64,000 nt of DNA from JAZKBN01 sp040388605. GTDB lineage: Bacteria; Bacteroidota; Bacteroidia; Cytophagales; Flexibacteraceae. The notes under the pieces are model-generated. The model made no database searches. It was not told the DNA's origin and saw only the letters and a program-made list of their open reading frames with translations. Each line of letters begins with the position of its first letter. Position 1 is the stretch's first letter. The DNA is taken from positions 1 through 64,000 of the forward strand of contig JAZKBN010000041.1 in the NCBI GenBank assembly GCA_040388605.1, in the 5' to 3' direction. The position numbers were made by a program, and so were the translations under genes. Shown here piece after piece: positions 42,563-51,680 of the stretch.

Positions 42563-42784
42563 ATGATTGAGCGTTTAAAAACTGTTTTTGAAAATCAGGC
42601 CTTCGGTGTCTGCACCTGGCTGGGCGAAACCACCGGAGTGGCATCGGGCAGCATACGCCTGTTTTTTATTTACGCATCGTTCATGACAGTGGGCTCGCCG
42701 GTAATTATTTACCTCAGCATGGCCTTTGTGCTGAACATGAACAAGCATTTCAGGCGCAAGAACAGCACGGTTTGGGATGTGTAG
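42563..42784 (+). CDS. PspC-like small membrane protein
   Basis: A 73-residue protein whose middle (FGVCTWLGETTGVASGSIRLFFIYASFMTVGSPVIIYLSMAF) resembles the PspC domain, two membrane segments after the conserved GVCTWLGE start. In enterobacteria PspC works in envelope stress sensing; here no Psp partner gene is present. The C-terminal part is short and basic (RRKNSTVWDV). It stands alone between the OmpA-like gene and the retropepsin pair. Confidence 0.75.
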   Translation: MIERLKTVFENQAFGVCTWLGETTGVASGSIRLFFIYASFMTVGSPVIIYLSMAFVLNMNKHFRRKNSTVWDV

Positions 42785-42793
42785 TGGTTAGGG

Positions 42794-43267
42794 TTAGTAC
42801 CTTTTCTTTTCGAAGTCTATATGGTTTACTGAGGGCAGATTAAAAGACATCACCGTGTTGTTATATCGGTGTGTTACGGCAAAATCTCCTTTGTTGATAA
42901 TGTCCATGCCAATAATCATATCAAAAGCTGTTACGCCATTAAAAGCGCTGACGGTAAGAGCCGGGAACATAAGGTTGGGCACATGCAAATAAAAGTTGAT
43001 TGAATAGTCAGTTCTTTCCTGTATACCTGCAGAAGTTAATACGTTTGAATTACCCATTTCAGGTAATTTCATTTTTTCAGCAAGACTCCTGCTAATTGAC
43101 GAGTGTGAAGCTCCCGTATCCCAAAGTGCATAAATTTTTTCTCCCTCAGGCCATTGCATAACCGGAACTTTGTCTGGGTCGAACCTGGGAAAAACTGTAA
43201 CAAGAGTAATCAGGTAGTGTGTCTTCTGATTAAATTCAACAGTATATGCCTTTGAAAGTGATTCCAA
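42794..43267 (-). CDS. retropepsin-like aspartyl protease domain protein
   Basis: A 157-residue single-domain protein with the catalytic motif ALWDTGASHSSISRSLAEKM (Asp-Thr-Gly), a later flap-like region (SAGIQERTDYSINFYLHVPNLMFPAL) and the second hydrophobic motif DMIIGMDIINKGDFAVTH. It would work as a dimer like retropepsins. No membrane anchor or signal is seen, so it is probably cytoplasmic. The small gene 43270-43515 ends 2 bp before it, so the two form an operon. Substrate unknown. Confidence 0.85.
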   Translation of the reverse strand: MESLSKAYTVEFNQKTHYLITLVTVFPRFDPDKVPVMQWPEGEKIYALWDTGASHSSISRSLAEKMKLPEMGNSNVLTSAGIQERTDYSINFYLHVPNLMFPALTVSAFNGVTAFDMIIGMDIINKGDFAVTHRYNNTVMSFNLPSVNHIDFEKKRY

Positions 43268-43269
43268 TG

Positions 43270-43515
43270 TTATACAAATGTAATCTGCTGATTGTAAAAA
43301 TGTTTAGTGTAGGCATCAGGTCCGGGTGTGCATAACTGGATCAGAAATGTACCGGGCACAAAATGTGCTTCGCCCCATTCTGCCGCATCCATATTATTCG
43401 CAAAATCTCCCTGCACTTTTTCGTCCCTGATAACAAGAACACGACCATTGTAAATTTTTACCAGCTCTTCCTGGTTATCAAGGTAATAATGGAACTCTTT
43501 AGTTAATGCGCTCAT
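43270..43515 (-). CDS. small unknown protein paired with the aspartyl protease
   Basis: An 81-residue protein, start taken at the ATG at 43515 (MSALTKEFHYYLDNQEELVK). It has KIYNGRVLVIRDEKVQGDF and GTFLIQLCTPGPDAYTKHFYNQ. I recognise no named family with certainty (a DUF5678-like appearance is possible). The 2-bp gap to the protease gene suggests translational coupling and a linked function, for example as a substrate, inhibitor or chaperone of the protease; this is inference. Confidence 0.55.
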   Translation of the reverse strand: MSALTKEFHYYLDNQEELVKIYNGRVLVIRDEKVQGDFANNMDAAEWGEAHFVPGTFLIQLCTPGPDAYTKHFYNQQITFV

Positions 43516-43690
43516 AACAATTAGCACTGTTTTTTTACTTTGTAATACCTACAACAAATATACCTAAAATACATTTTCAGGGCATCGAAAAGCCTATAGT
43601 TTTTATAGCAATACCTGTTTGTAGGCCCCTTTTAATCACCCTGTCAATCACGGCTGCCGTCTAAAAGGCGCAATATTCCCCTGCCCTTAC

Positions 43691-43698
43691 TATCTTTG
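43691..43698 (+). promoter_or_regulatory. TATCTTTG -7 box, 7 nt from the ATG
   Basis: A full TAnnTTTG match ends 7 nt before the start of the LUD-domain gene; the transcript would be nearly leaderless. No TTG is at the ideal -33 distance. Confidence 0.4.
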
Positions 43699-43705
43699 CC
43701 CTCCT

Positions 43706-44344
43706 ATGCCCGAAGCCAAGGCCGAAATTTTACGTAACCTCCGTTCTGCCCTCAGCAAGCAAAGCGTACCCGTGCCCATGCCCGACATGGACAGCAGCCT
43801 GTACGTACCCGGCGACGAAGAACCCATCATAGAATTCGTAAAGCAATTCACTTCCCGGGGCGGCATATACTTTTACTGCGCCGATGAAGCCGAGCTGGTG
43901 GCAGAGCTTAACCTGCTTATGAAAGATCGGGGCTATCCCATGACTTTTGTTTGGGAAACAGCCCTTCTTGAACACCTCAAAGGAATCAGCTTCCCGGTTA
44001 ATACCACCGATACCGATTTCATGAAGGCCGAAATAGGCATTACACTTTGTGAATGCCTGGTGTCGCGCACAGGGAGCATGCTGATGAGCAGCAGGCAGCA
44101 GGCCGGGCGCAGGCTGGGCATTTACCCGCATGTGCATATAGTGGTTGCAGGCAGCTCACAATTGGTGCCCGATATTAAGGATGCCCTGCAATTCATCCGC
44201 AAAAAATACGGCGATAACCTGCCCTCCATGATTTCATTGGTAGGCGGCGCCAGCCGTACCTCCGATATTGAAAAGACCCTTGTAATGGGCGCACACGGCC
44301 CGGCAGAGCTGATTCTGTTCCTCATAGATGACATGGCTTCCTGA
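43706..44344 (+). CDS. LUD (LutC/YkgG) domain protein
   Basis: A 212-residue LUD-domain protein, the fold of LutC, a subunit of the lactate utilisation enzyme. It contains MKAEIGITLCECLVSRTGSMLMSS, HVHIVVAGSSQLVPDIKDALQFI and SLVGGASRTSDIEKTLVMGAHGPAELILFLID at the end, which is the domain's conserved phosphate-binding-like segment. LutA and LutB are not in the window, so use in lactate oxidation is uncertain. It overlaps lpxH by 17 bp, so the two genes are translated from one transcript. Confidence 0.85.
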   Translation: MPEAKAEILRNLRSALSKQSVPVPMPDMDSSLYVPGDEEPIIEFVKQFTSRGGIYFYCADEAELVAELNLLMKDRGYPMTFVWETALLEHLKGISFPVNTTDTDFMKAEIGITLCECLVSRTGSMLMSSRQQAGRRLGIYPHVHIVVAGSSQLVPDIKDALQFIRKKYGDNLPSMISLVGGASRTSDIEKTLVMGAHGPAELILFLIDDMAS

Positions 44345-45098
44345 ACGCCTGCCTGAAGGTAAGCGGCTGTACTTTGCCTCCGATTTCCATTTGGGCGCGC
44401 CTGACAAAGAAAAAAGCAGGGAGCGCGAACGCCGCATTGTCCGCTGGCTCGATGCCGTTGCGCCCGATGCACAGGCCATTTTCCTCATGGGCGATCTTTT
44501 CGACTTTTGGTTCGAGTACAGGCACGTGGTACCCAAGGGGTTCATTCGCCTGCAGGGCAAACTGGCCCAGCTCGCCGACAGCGGTATTCAAATAGTTTTC
44601 TTCACCGGCAACCACGATATGTGGATGTTCGATTATTTTTCTGACGAGCTCGGCATACCCGTTTATAAAGACCCCAAAGAGTTTACAATTAACGGTAAAA
44701 AGTTCCTGATAGGCCACGGCGACGGCCTGGGGCCCGGTGATGCCGTTTACAAAATCCTGAAAAAGATTTTCGCCAACCGAACCTGCCAATTGCTTTTCGG
44801 TTTCCTGCACCCATTTATGGGTATGGGCATAGCCAATGCCTGGAGCTCGCGCAGCCGCCTGCATAACAATAAAAAAGAAGGCATGGTTGCTGTTGAAAGC
44901 GAATGGCTTTACACCTGGTGCAAAGAGCAGGAGGCCAAAGAGCACCGCAATTTTTATATTTTCGGGCACAGGCACCTGCCCCTTGATTTACCCGTTGGTC
45001 CTGAAAGCCGATACCTGAACCTGGGCGAATGGCTCAACCATTTTACTTATGCCGTTTTCGATGGCGAGAACATGGCCCTGAAAACTTTTGAAGGCTGA
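44328..45098 (+). CDS. lpxH: UDP-2,3-diacylglucosamine diphosphatase
   Basis: A 256-residue calcineurin-like metallophosphatase of lipid A synthesis that cleaves UMP from UDP-2,3-diacylglucosamine at the inner face of the inner membrane. Metal-binding motifs in order: FASDFHLGAPDK (D-x-H), FLMGDLFDFWFEY (GD), FFTGNHDMWMFDY (GNHD), FLIGHGDGLG and FGHRHLPLDL (GHxH). The ATG at 44328 lies inside the end of the LUD gene, which it overlaps by 17 bp. The lipoprotein-rich outer membrane implied by this window fits its role. Confidence 0.93.
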   Translation: MTWLPERLPEGKRLYFASDFHLGAPDKEKSRERERRIVRWLDAVAPDAQAIFLMGDLFDFWFEYRHVVPKGFIRLQGKLAQLADSGIQIVFFTGNHDMWMFDYFSDELGIPVYKDPKEFTINGKKFLIGHGDGLGPGDAVYKILKKIFANRTCQLLFGFLHPFMGMGIANAWSSRSRLHNNKKEGMVAVESEWLYTWCKEQEAKEHRNFYIFGHRHLPLDLPVGPESRYLNLGEWLNHFTYAVFDGENMALKTFEG

Positions 45099-45132
45099 TA
45101 ATTATCGGCGGTAATTTTCCGTTCAATATTCC

Positions 45133-46575
45133 ATGAGCAAGTTAACCGGGCTTTTACTCTATATCTCGCACTCAAAAGCCATAAACCGGGCAGGCCGTTT
45201 TCGGAAGGCAGTGTTTTTAAGCATTTTGTTTTTGGCTATAACCGGCATACTGCCTGTTTCGGCGCAATTTAAATTCCCGAAAATGCCCAAAATGCCCGCT
45301 ATCAGCAACCCTTTTGCAGATAACAGCAAGGGCACTGCCGATAACGCGCATGTAAATGAGCAGCCCGCCCCGCTTACCAATAATGAAAAGCATGAGCTGC
45401 TTGCAGGCCAAAGGCAAAAATGGCTCCCTGCCCACCAGCAAGATAATGCCCGCCTGAACGACAACGTAACCCGCCTCTACTTCGATAAATTCGGACATCT
45501 GTACCCCGACCCTGCGTTAAGCATAGATGAATTCAAATTCTTCTATCCCTTCAGCCGAGATATTTCATATACCGCCCATTCATCAGGCAACCTTGAATTT
45601 TATTTTACCAACGATAAATACAAGCTTGATGAGCTGCGCAAATTCTACCATGTGCATGCCGGCCTGAGCCCCGCCCGGGATTTCGCCGTAGTGCAGGATT
45701 CAATCCTGGCACGCTATACCCGGCAGATTACCTCACTCTGCGACACCTTCGAAATTGCAAGCCTCGTGTTTATGATACATGGCTTTAACGTGGCAGATCC
45801 GCAGCCATCGTTCAGCAAGCTGAGGCGCAGCATTAAAAAGTACGGCTACGAAAATACCGCCAAGCCCCTGTACATTGAAGTGCATTGGGATGGCTTGTAT
45901 GCCAAAAACCCGCTGGTACTATCGTCTATATGGCCGCAGGCGCTTACCAATTCAAAATATGTGGCGCTCGGCCTGCGCCGCTTCATCAGCAGGCTGAACT
46001 GCCATGAATTGCCTATCTCCATTATCACGCACAGCCTGGGCGCGGGAGTAGGTACCGGTGCGCTTTTCAACACCATCAGCAAATGCGACGGCGCCGATGT
46101 GGAAAACAACAAGGCCCTTAAACGGCTCATGAACCTGCCCCCGCCCGATGAGCCCCGCATCAGGCTGGCCATGCTGGCACCTGCAATTCCGGGCGGCAAT
46201 ACTTTTATAGATTTTAACTCAAGGTCGCCGGAAATAAGCCCGGCCAAAAACAATATAGACCGTATAATTATAGGCTACAACCCGCTTGATTACGCAACAT
46301 CAAAGGGCTATGGCAAGCTCATGGCCTCACGCGCAGGCGGCACAAATCTCGGCTGCAACAACGGCTATGAGCAAAGCTATAACGATGAAATAAGCAACGT
46401 AAAAGCCGCCCTCAAAAAGCAGCATTATACCGATGAGCAAATAGACAAGCTAATTATCAGTCGCAGGTTTACAACGCCAAAGGCCTATGGCCTGTACCAG
46501 CAGCACAGGTTCATTTATTACCTGGATGATGAGGAGAGTATGAAGGTGTTTTTAGCGGGCGTGTTTGGGGAGTGA
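45133..46575 (+). CDS. secreted alpha/beta hydrolase
   Basis: A 480-residue protein with a signal peptide after a 26-residue basic start (AVFLSILFLAITGILPVSAQ). Residues about 50-90 are low in complexity. The hydrolase core has SLVFMIHGFNVADP (oxyanion region) and the nucleophile elbow ISIITHSLGAGVGTGAL (Ser-His-type G-x-S-x-G variant HSLGAG), as in lipases and DUF900-like hydrolases. The end, TPKAYGLYQQHRFIYYL, could carry the catalytic His. Substrate unknown. It follows lpxH after 34 bp in what looks like one operon; a terminator follows. Confidence 0.75.
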   Translation: MSKLTGLLLYISHSKAINRAGRFRKAVFLSILFLAITGILPVSAQFKFPKMPKMPAISNPFADNSKGTADNAHVNEQPAPLTNNEKHELLAGQRQKWLPAHQQDNARLNDNVTRLYFDKFGHLYPDPALSIDEFKFFYPFSRDISYTAHSSGNLEFYFTNDKYKLDELRKFYHVHAGLSPARDFAVVQDSILARYTRQITSLCDTFEIASLVFMIHGFNVADPQPSFSKLRRSIKKYGYENTAKPLYIEVHWDGLYAKNPLVLSSIWPQALTNSKYVALGLRRFISRLNCHELPISIITHSLGAGVGTGALFNTISKCDGADVENNKALKRLMNLPPPDEPRIRLAMLAPAIPGGNTFIDFNSRSPEISPAKNNIDRIIIGYNPLDYATSKGYGKLMASRAGGTNLGCNNGYEQSYNDEISNVKAALKKQHYTDEQIDKLIISRRFTTPKAYGLYQQHRFIYYLDDEESMKVFLAGVFGE

Positions 46576-46618
46576 CGCTTGAAGCTTGTTGTAATGCCAG
46601 TACCTGATTGCCATTCAT

Positions 46619-46640
46619 GCCGGCGCTTTACCGGCTTTTT
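46619..46640 (+). terminator. terminator after the hydrolase gene
   Basis: GCCGG (46619-46623) pairs with CCGGC (46631-46635), followed by five T. Confidence 0.6.
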
Positions 46641-46777
46641 ATGACCCCGGAATTTGATTGGTTTATATTTTTAAAGCCGGGTTTAATGCCAAATCAGCAG
46701 TGTTTTTTAACAACCTGATATATATATATCAGTATTTTACATAATCAAGCTTATACTTTTCAAAAATTACCGAAGCC

Positions 46778-47059
46778 TTACCGCTGAGGTGTTTTCGGGC
46801 TAAAAAGTATTGTGTTTTCATTTTCAGCCCACAACTCAAATAACTGTACAACAATACAGGTTTCTGTTTCTTCACCGCCGGTTTCCAATGCCGTGTTCAC
46901 GAAGTTAAAACACTTTTGTGTAAGCGCAATATTATGAACGTTATCCGGGATAAAAGGGGTAGAGCCAATCAAAACCATATATGGCCCGTCTATATCTTCG
47001 CATATAGAAACGAATTCAGGAACCATGCTTCTGAGTAACGGAACCAGGTTTAAATACAT
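46778..47059 (-). CDS. small unknown protein (DUF7674-like)
   Basis: A 93-residue cytoplasmic protein (MYLNLVPLLRSMVPEFVSICE ... HNIALTQKCFNFVNTALETGG...LFELWAENE). The pattern resembles DUF7674, small proteins often found alone or in immunity-like gene clusters; this recognition is weak. No partner gene is present. Gaps on both sides (46641-46777 and 47060-47170) hold no gene. Confidence 0.45.
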   Translation of the reverse strand: MYLNLVPLLRSMVPEFVSICEDIDGPYMVLIGSTPFIPDNVHNIALTQKCFNFVNTALETGGEETETCIVVQLFELWAENENTILFSPKTPQR

Positions 47060-47170
47060 TTCTTCCTTTATTCACCAACACCCGTGTTCAGTGGGAACGC
47101 CGGGCCCCACAGTAACAGGCTGTAATGCTGCATTATGCTGCTCATTTTTACATTGGCCGCCGGGTATATT

Positions 47171-48217
47171 TCAGGCGGCAAGCTTCCTTTTCAGCCAGGA
47201 CCTTACCGGCTCATCATAAAGCCTTAGCGCTACCCAGGCCAAGGCAACAAAGAACAGTAAGCATGCAGCAGCAACCGTGCTGAACTGGTCAACAGCCGGG
47301 TTTTTAGCATAAAACCAGTGGGTGAATATGTAAATAAAAGGATAGTGCAATATGTATATGGGGTACGAAATTCGGCCGGAAAATGCTGAAAGCTTTGCCC
47401 ATCTGCCGGAAACGTGTCCGCCTGCCCCGGCTGCCACCACCAATGGGAAAACCAGGATAATGCAGGCAGCTTCTGCAAGGCCGTTATAGGTAAATGTTGG
47501 TGCGCAGAATATGATAAGCAGCAGCAGGGAAAGCAAGGGGTAAGCAAAAGGAATTTTTATGCGCAGGCCGGTTCGGTACAACAGCAGGCCGGCGAAAAAG
47601 GGGAACATCATGCGTATGGGTGCAATCCATATATTTTCCCAACCCCAGCCGGTGCCCAGGTTAGGCAGGTAAGCCGCTGTAATCAAAAGCGTTAAGCCTG
47701 AAGTTATTACCAAAAGCCATAAGCCCGGCTTGCCCAGCCTTAGGCCGACAAGGGCGTAAATAATATTAGCAATGTATTCCTGCAAAAGGCTCCAGCAAGG
47801 GCCGTTCAGCGAATGTGTTTCGCCGTATCGGTTGGGTAAATCAGGGGCGGGAATCAGCAGTATGCCCAGGCCGAGGCTCAGCAGCAGGCGCGGGAAAGTT
47901 ACAGGCTGCTCGGCCTGTGCAAAGGGGTCAAACCAATAACCTATTGCGCCAATTAATACGCCCAAAATAACCAGTGGGTGCAGGCGTATAAGCCTTGTGC
48001 GCAGGAATTTGGCAATGCCCATAGCGGCCATCCGGTCATCGTAAGCGTAGCCTACAACAAAGCCCGAAAGCAGGTAAAAGAAATCAACAGCCAAAAATGC
48101 ATGGTGCATGGGGTTCAGGGCCGGGTCAGGGAATCGGGCTTCAAGCAAATGGAAAACAACCACCAGCAGGGCGGCTGTTCCCCTGAGGCCGTCGAGAATT
48201 TCGTAATGCCTTTTCAT
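47171..48217 (-). CDS. acyltransferase family 3 membrane protein
   Basis: A 348-residue OafA/YrhL-type membrane acyltransferase with about ten membrane segments. The conserved start MKRHYEILDGLRGTAALLVVVFHL contains the Arg and catalytic His of the family (DGLRGxAAxxVxxFH), followed by FLAVDFFYLLSGFVVGYAYDDRM (R-rich loop later as in FLRTRLIRLHPLVIL). Such enzymes transfer acetyl or other acyl groups to surface glycans or lipids. Target unknown. Confidence 0.88.
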   Translation of the reverse strand: MKRHYEILDGLRGTAALLVVVFHLLEARFPDPALNPMHHAFLAVDFFYLLSGFVVGYAYDDRMAAMGIAKFLRTRLIRLHPLVILGVLIGAIGYWFDPFAQAEQPVTFPRLLLSLGLGILLIPAPDLPNRYGETHSLNGPCWSLLQEYIANIIYALVGLRLGKPGLWLLVITSGLTLLITAAYLPNLGTGWGWENIWIAPIRMMFPFFAGLLLYRTGLRIKIPFAYPLLSLLLLIIFCAPTFTYNGLAEAACIILVFPLVVAAGAGGHVSGRWAKLSAFSGRISYPIYILHYPFIYIFTHWFYAKNPAVDQFSTVAAACLLFFVALAWVALRLYDEPVRSWLKRKLAA

Positions 48218-48568
48218 GGGCGGTATATTAATTGGCTTTGGCGCTTAAAAAGATAGGCAATGGCTTGTTTACATCAGCATTGCCCCGGAAAAAGCAGCCG
48301 GGGATATGTTGGTGAGCAGGCGGCATAAACCTACACAATATTCTTGTGTCGACAAGCCGGTAAATCAAAATGATTCTGTTCAGGATAAGGATTCAGGTTT
48401 TGCATATATTGAGCAGCTATATTTACAATGTTTTACCGGGTTACAGTTAAACCCAATTCCATAAATCACCTGCCGGAAATTTTACAAATCTTCCGCCCGG
48501 TAAATACGAATTCAGGAAAGCCAAAACCGTATTCAGCGGGAAATAAAGGGGCATTAATACACCGAACC

Positions 48569-49819
48569 ATGAAGAAGTTTTTACACCGATGCTTTATTGC
48601 GTTACCCGCTGCTGTATTGCTCCTGCATGCGGCGCTGCCTGCAAAAGCCCAGCTCAGCATTCGGCTGAATATTGCCGCTGAAGCCAAAACCCCGGCCACC
48701 GATACCCTTTACGTAGCCGGAAGCTTCAACAGCTGGAACCCCGGCAACAAGGCCTATATGCTGCAAAAGCTGCCTAACGGCCAATACGGCATTACTTTGC
48801 CTGCAACGGTACGCGGTTCCGCAGCGTTTAAGTTCACCCGTGGCTCCTGGCAAAAAGCCGAGGCAACAGCCACAGGAGCCGATGCACCAAACCGAAGCTT
48901 TATAATTCCTGAACGCGACACAGCCACATACACCGGCACCGTTTTTGGCTGGACAGACAACTCTGCCCGCCCAAAACCACGCTCTACTGCCGGCAAAAAT
49001 GTATCTGTTATGCAAAAGGCTTTCTTCATACCCCAGCTTAATCGTGAAAGGCAAATCTGGATATACCTGCCGCCCGATTATAAAACATCGTCTAAAACCT
49101 ACCCTGTGCTCTATATGCACGACGGCCAAAACCTCTTCGACCAAAGTACCGGCTTTGCCGGGGAATGGGGCATAGATGAAACCCTCGACAGCCTGCATGC
49201 TGCCGGCGACCACGGCTGCATTGTAATAGGAATTGAAAACGACGGCGAGAACCGCTTTAATGAATACTCACCCTGGAACAACCCCAAATACGGCGGCGGA
49301 CAGGGTGATGCTTATATTACCTTCATAACCGAAACCCTGAAGCCTTACGTAGATAAGAACTACCGCACCATGCCTGAAAGCCGATATACCTGCGTATTCG
49401 GGTCTAGCATGGGGGGCTTAATATCTTTGTATGCAGCATTGCGGCATCCCGGTGTTTTCGGGCGCGCAGGGGTGTTTTCGCCTTCTTTATGGTTTGCCCC
49501 TGAGATTTACAAAATGGCCGATACTGCAGATGCTACCGGTTTTTCGCAGCGCATTTACATCATGAGCGGCGAAAAAGAAAGCAAAACGCAGGTAGCCGAG
49601 CAATTGCGCATGGTGGAAAAGCTTAAAAAATCAGGCTTCAGTGAATGGACAAGCCATGAAAGCGCCAGGCGTTTGAATAAGTCAGGCAGCCCGGCTAAAG
49701 CGCTTAAAAAGGAATACTTCTCTGTAATTCATCCTGATGGTGAGCACAGCGAATGGTTTTGGAAGCGCGAGTTTGCCCATGCCTATAAAACCATTTTCAG
49801 CGGGGCGGTAAAACAATGA
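48569..49819 (+). CDS. secreted esterase (enterochelin-esterase-like) with N-terminal carbohydrate-binding module
   Basis: A 416-residue protein starting at the ATG at 48569 (MKKFLHRCFIALPAA) with a signal peptide cut at AKAQLS. Residues 25-130 form a CBM48/AMPK-like module (LYVAGSFNSWNPGNKAYMLQK, YGITLPATVRGSAAFKFTRGSW). The C-terminal domain is an esterase D/Fes-like alpha/beta hydrolase with LYMHDGQNLFD (oxyanion region), CVFGSSMGGLISLYA (nucleophile Ser) and HSEWFWKREF (catalytic His). Substrate may be a sugar ester. The upstream 351 bp contains no gene. Confidence 0.85.
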   Translation: MKKFLHRCFIALPAAVLLLHAALPAKAQLSIRLNIAAEAKTPATDTLYVAGSFNSWNPGNKAYMLQKLPNGQYGITLPATVRGSAAFKFTRGSWQKAEATATGADAPNRSFIIPERDTATYTGTVFGWTDNSARPKPRSTAGKNVSVMQKAFFIPQLNRERQIWIYLPPDYKTSSKTYPVLYMHDGQNLFDQSTGFAGEWGIDETLDSLHAAGDHGCIVIGIENDGENRFNEYSPWNNPKYGGGQGDAYITFITETLKPYVDKNYRTMPESRYTCVFGSSMGGLISLYAALRHPGVFGRAGVFSPSLWFAPEIYKMADTADATGFSQRIYIMSGEKESKTQVAEQLRMVEKLKKSGFSEWTSHESARRLNKSGSPAKALKKEYFSVIHPDGEHSEWFWKREFAHAYKTIFSGAVKQ

Positions 49820-49887
49820 GGCAGGCAGAATAATTACTTTATATATTGTATATGAGCTGATTAATTGCCTTACAGATCTCCGCGCAA

Positions 49888-50205
49888 TTAATTATCGAAG
49901 CTGCGTGTTAAGACAAGGTATGCAACGAAGGCCATAACTGTAATAGGAATTACCAGGTAGGTGATTGTAATTATAACGAGGTTAATTCTAAAAGCGCGCC
50001 TGTAGAATCTTTCTGATCGTTCGCCCAATAAGTACAAACCGAACAAGACGAATTGACAAGCAGCCACAGGAATAAATATAAATACAAGTGCAAATAATCT
50101 CAGTATCGGGTTTTCTACAAAAAGGAAGAAAACAATTCCCGATACTGCATTAAACACCGCGAAATACCGATGCGCAATTCGCGCTGTGGTAATTGAATTA
50201 AGCAT
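49888..50205 (-). CDS. small three-span membrane protein
   Basis: A 105-residue hydrophobic protein with three membrane segments (FAVFNAVSGIVFFLF, ALVFIFIPVAACQFVLFGLY, VIITITYLVIPITVMAFVAYL) and a basic loop RSERFYRRAFR between the second and third. No family recognised. It stands 46 bp downstream of the T9SS gene at 50251 on the same strand and may be co-transcribed with it. Confidence 0.5.
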   Translation of the reverse strand: MLNSITTARIAHRYFAVFNAVSGIVFFLFVENPILRLFALVFIFIPVAACQFVLFGLYLLGERSERFYRRAFRINLVIITITYLVIPITVMAFVAYLVLTRSFDN

Positions 50206-50250
50206 AATTAACTACGCCCTTTTAGCGTGAGCGTGTGCAAAACAATTCAG

Positions 50251-51645
50251 TTACCCGGCCTTATATACTTTAATTGTTTTAAGCGCTCCGCCCGCCTGCT
50301 GCACCGATAACAAATAAACACCCGCCTTTAATTCCTGCGTGTCAATTTGTGTCCGGCTGTTGACGGCATTAATCATGCCCTGTTTTAATATGCGGCCGCT
50401 GAGGTCGGTGAGGGTAAAATGCGCTGAAGTTTCCCCGGCGGGCAGGCTTATGTTCAGGCTTGTATTGAAGGGGTTAGGGTAGGCCTGAAATGGGGCGGCG
50501 GCGAGTTGTGGCGCTGTGCCGGCAGTATTGCTGACATATTTATACGTAATTCGTTTGAGACCTTCAGAAGAATTTACTTTATTCGCTATGAATCTTTGAT
50601 GCGGCCTGCCCAGGGAATCTGTTGTGATCCAAGTTTCAAATTGACTGAAGCCGATCAAGCTCCCATCAGGAGCCAGGGTATCATATCTGTAAAATATGGT
50701 GTTTATAAAGTTATCGTACTTAGTGGTTATTCTGTTTACAGGCTGCATACGCCCGTTTACATAATTGTAATTAATTTTAGTGGCTTTGCCATCGGGCGCA
50801 TAAGTACATTTAATTGCCGACAGCAATGTGGTGTCGTTTGTGTTTAAATCTATTTGTTTGGTGGTGGATGAATCAGGTTTGGCTAAGGGAAAATGGTAAC
50901 TCCTGCCGTTCCATTCATGCCATCCGTGATAATTAGTAATTCCACACGGCTTCCAGTAACTACCGCGGCGCCCGGATTCCAGAATACAGGTTGTAATTTT
51001 ATCAGGCCTTCCGTTATTGTCATAAGAATACCAATTCATAGTTTCTCCGCGAGGCGCAAATCCCGATATGTCATTTACACTATCAAGCCTGCCTGAGCTG
51101 TTCCTGTAATACTTCAGTACAGAGGAGGCAAAAATCCAATGGCCAGATCCCACTGATCCATAAAAAAGAAAGTTTCCGTCATTATCAAAAGAAGAGGTGT
51201 CGTTATTATTATAGCCCAGAGAGAAATCAATGCCATTTGTGCCGGTCAAAAACAAATCGGAGTTTGAAAATTTAACAGCGTTGTAATTGTGGTAAACCTT
51301 AGTAAAACCACTCACAACTAAGTCATATAAACTGGCCGACAATGTTGAACCTATAGTACTATCTGCGTTATAGCTATAAGCAGATCTGAAAACTTTAATC
51401 CAATTATTTGATTCGTGTAAATACTCGGTAATTCCTGAATCGGGTAATTGGGAAGCATTGGTAACGGGCATACCGTTACCGCTTATTTTGTAAATTGGCT
51501 CATTGTTAAGGAATGGCGCATTATTCATATGATCGTTTAGCCTTGGCTCACGAGGATAATACCAATCATAACTGTATTGGGCATTGGCCACACCAGGCAA
51601 TGCAATAAATAAAGCCAGGAGTATGTAAAGAAAAAACCTTTTCAT
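50251..51645 (-). CDS. T9SS-secreted protein, paralogue of 51681-53105
   Basis: A 464-residue protein with a signal peptide (MKRFFLYILLALFIALPGVANAQ). The body consists of repeats of short strands around a Tyr-Asp pattern (YSYNADSTIG, YSYDNNGRPDKIT, TYAPDGKATKINYNYVNG, YRYDTLAPDGS), related to YD/RHS-like beta solenoids. The C-terminal 75 residues (QAYPNPFNTSLNISLP, LTDLSGRILKQG, AGVYLLSVQQAGG) are a type A sorting domain. The DNA of this tail is identical over 204 bp to that of the neighbour at 51681-53105. Function of the body unknown. Confidence 0.8.
   Translation of the reverse strand: MKRFFLYILLALFIALPGVANAQYSYDWYYPREPRLNDHMNNAPFLNNEPIYKISGNGMPVTNASQLPDSGITEYLHESNNWIKVFRSAYSYNADSTIGSTLSASLYDLVVSGFTKVYHNYNAVKFSNSDLFLTGTNGIDFSLGYNNNDTSSFDNDGNFLFYGSVGSGHWIFASSVLKYYRNSSGRLDSVNDISGFAPRGETMNWYSYDNNGRPDKITTCILESGRRGSYWKPCGITNYHGWHEWNGRSYHFPLAKPDSSTTKQIDLNTNDTTLLSAIKCTYAPDGKATKINYNYVNGRMQPVNRITTKYDNFINTIFYRYDTLAPDGSLIGFSQFETWITTDSLGRPHQRFIANKVNSSEGLKRITYKYVSNTAGTAPQLAAAPFQAYPNPFNTSLNISLPAGETSAHFTLTDLSGRILKQGMINAVNSRTQIDTQELKAGVYLLSVQQAGGALKTIKVYKAG
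50288..50491 (-). repeat. 204-bp perfect direct repeat in sorting-domain DNA, copy 1
   Basis: Identical base for base to 51718-51921 (offset 1430), spanning the coding sequence of the T9SS sorting domain of two adjacent genes. Outside the segment the genes diverge strongly. Confidence 0.95.
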
Positions 51646-51680
51646 TTCAATTGCGTTTTGATTGTTAAAAACCGGGAACC

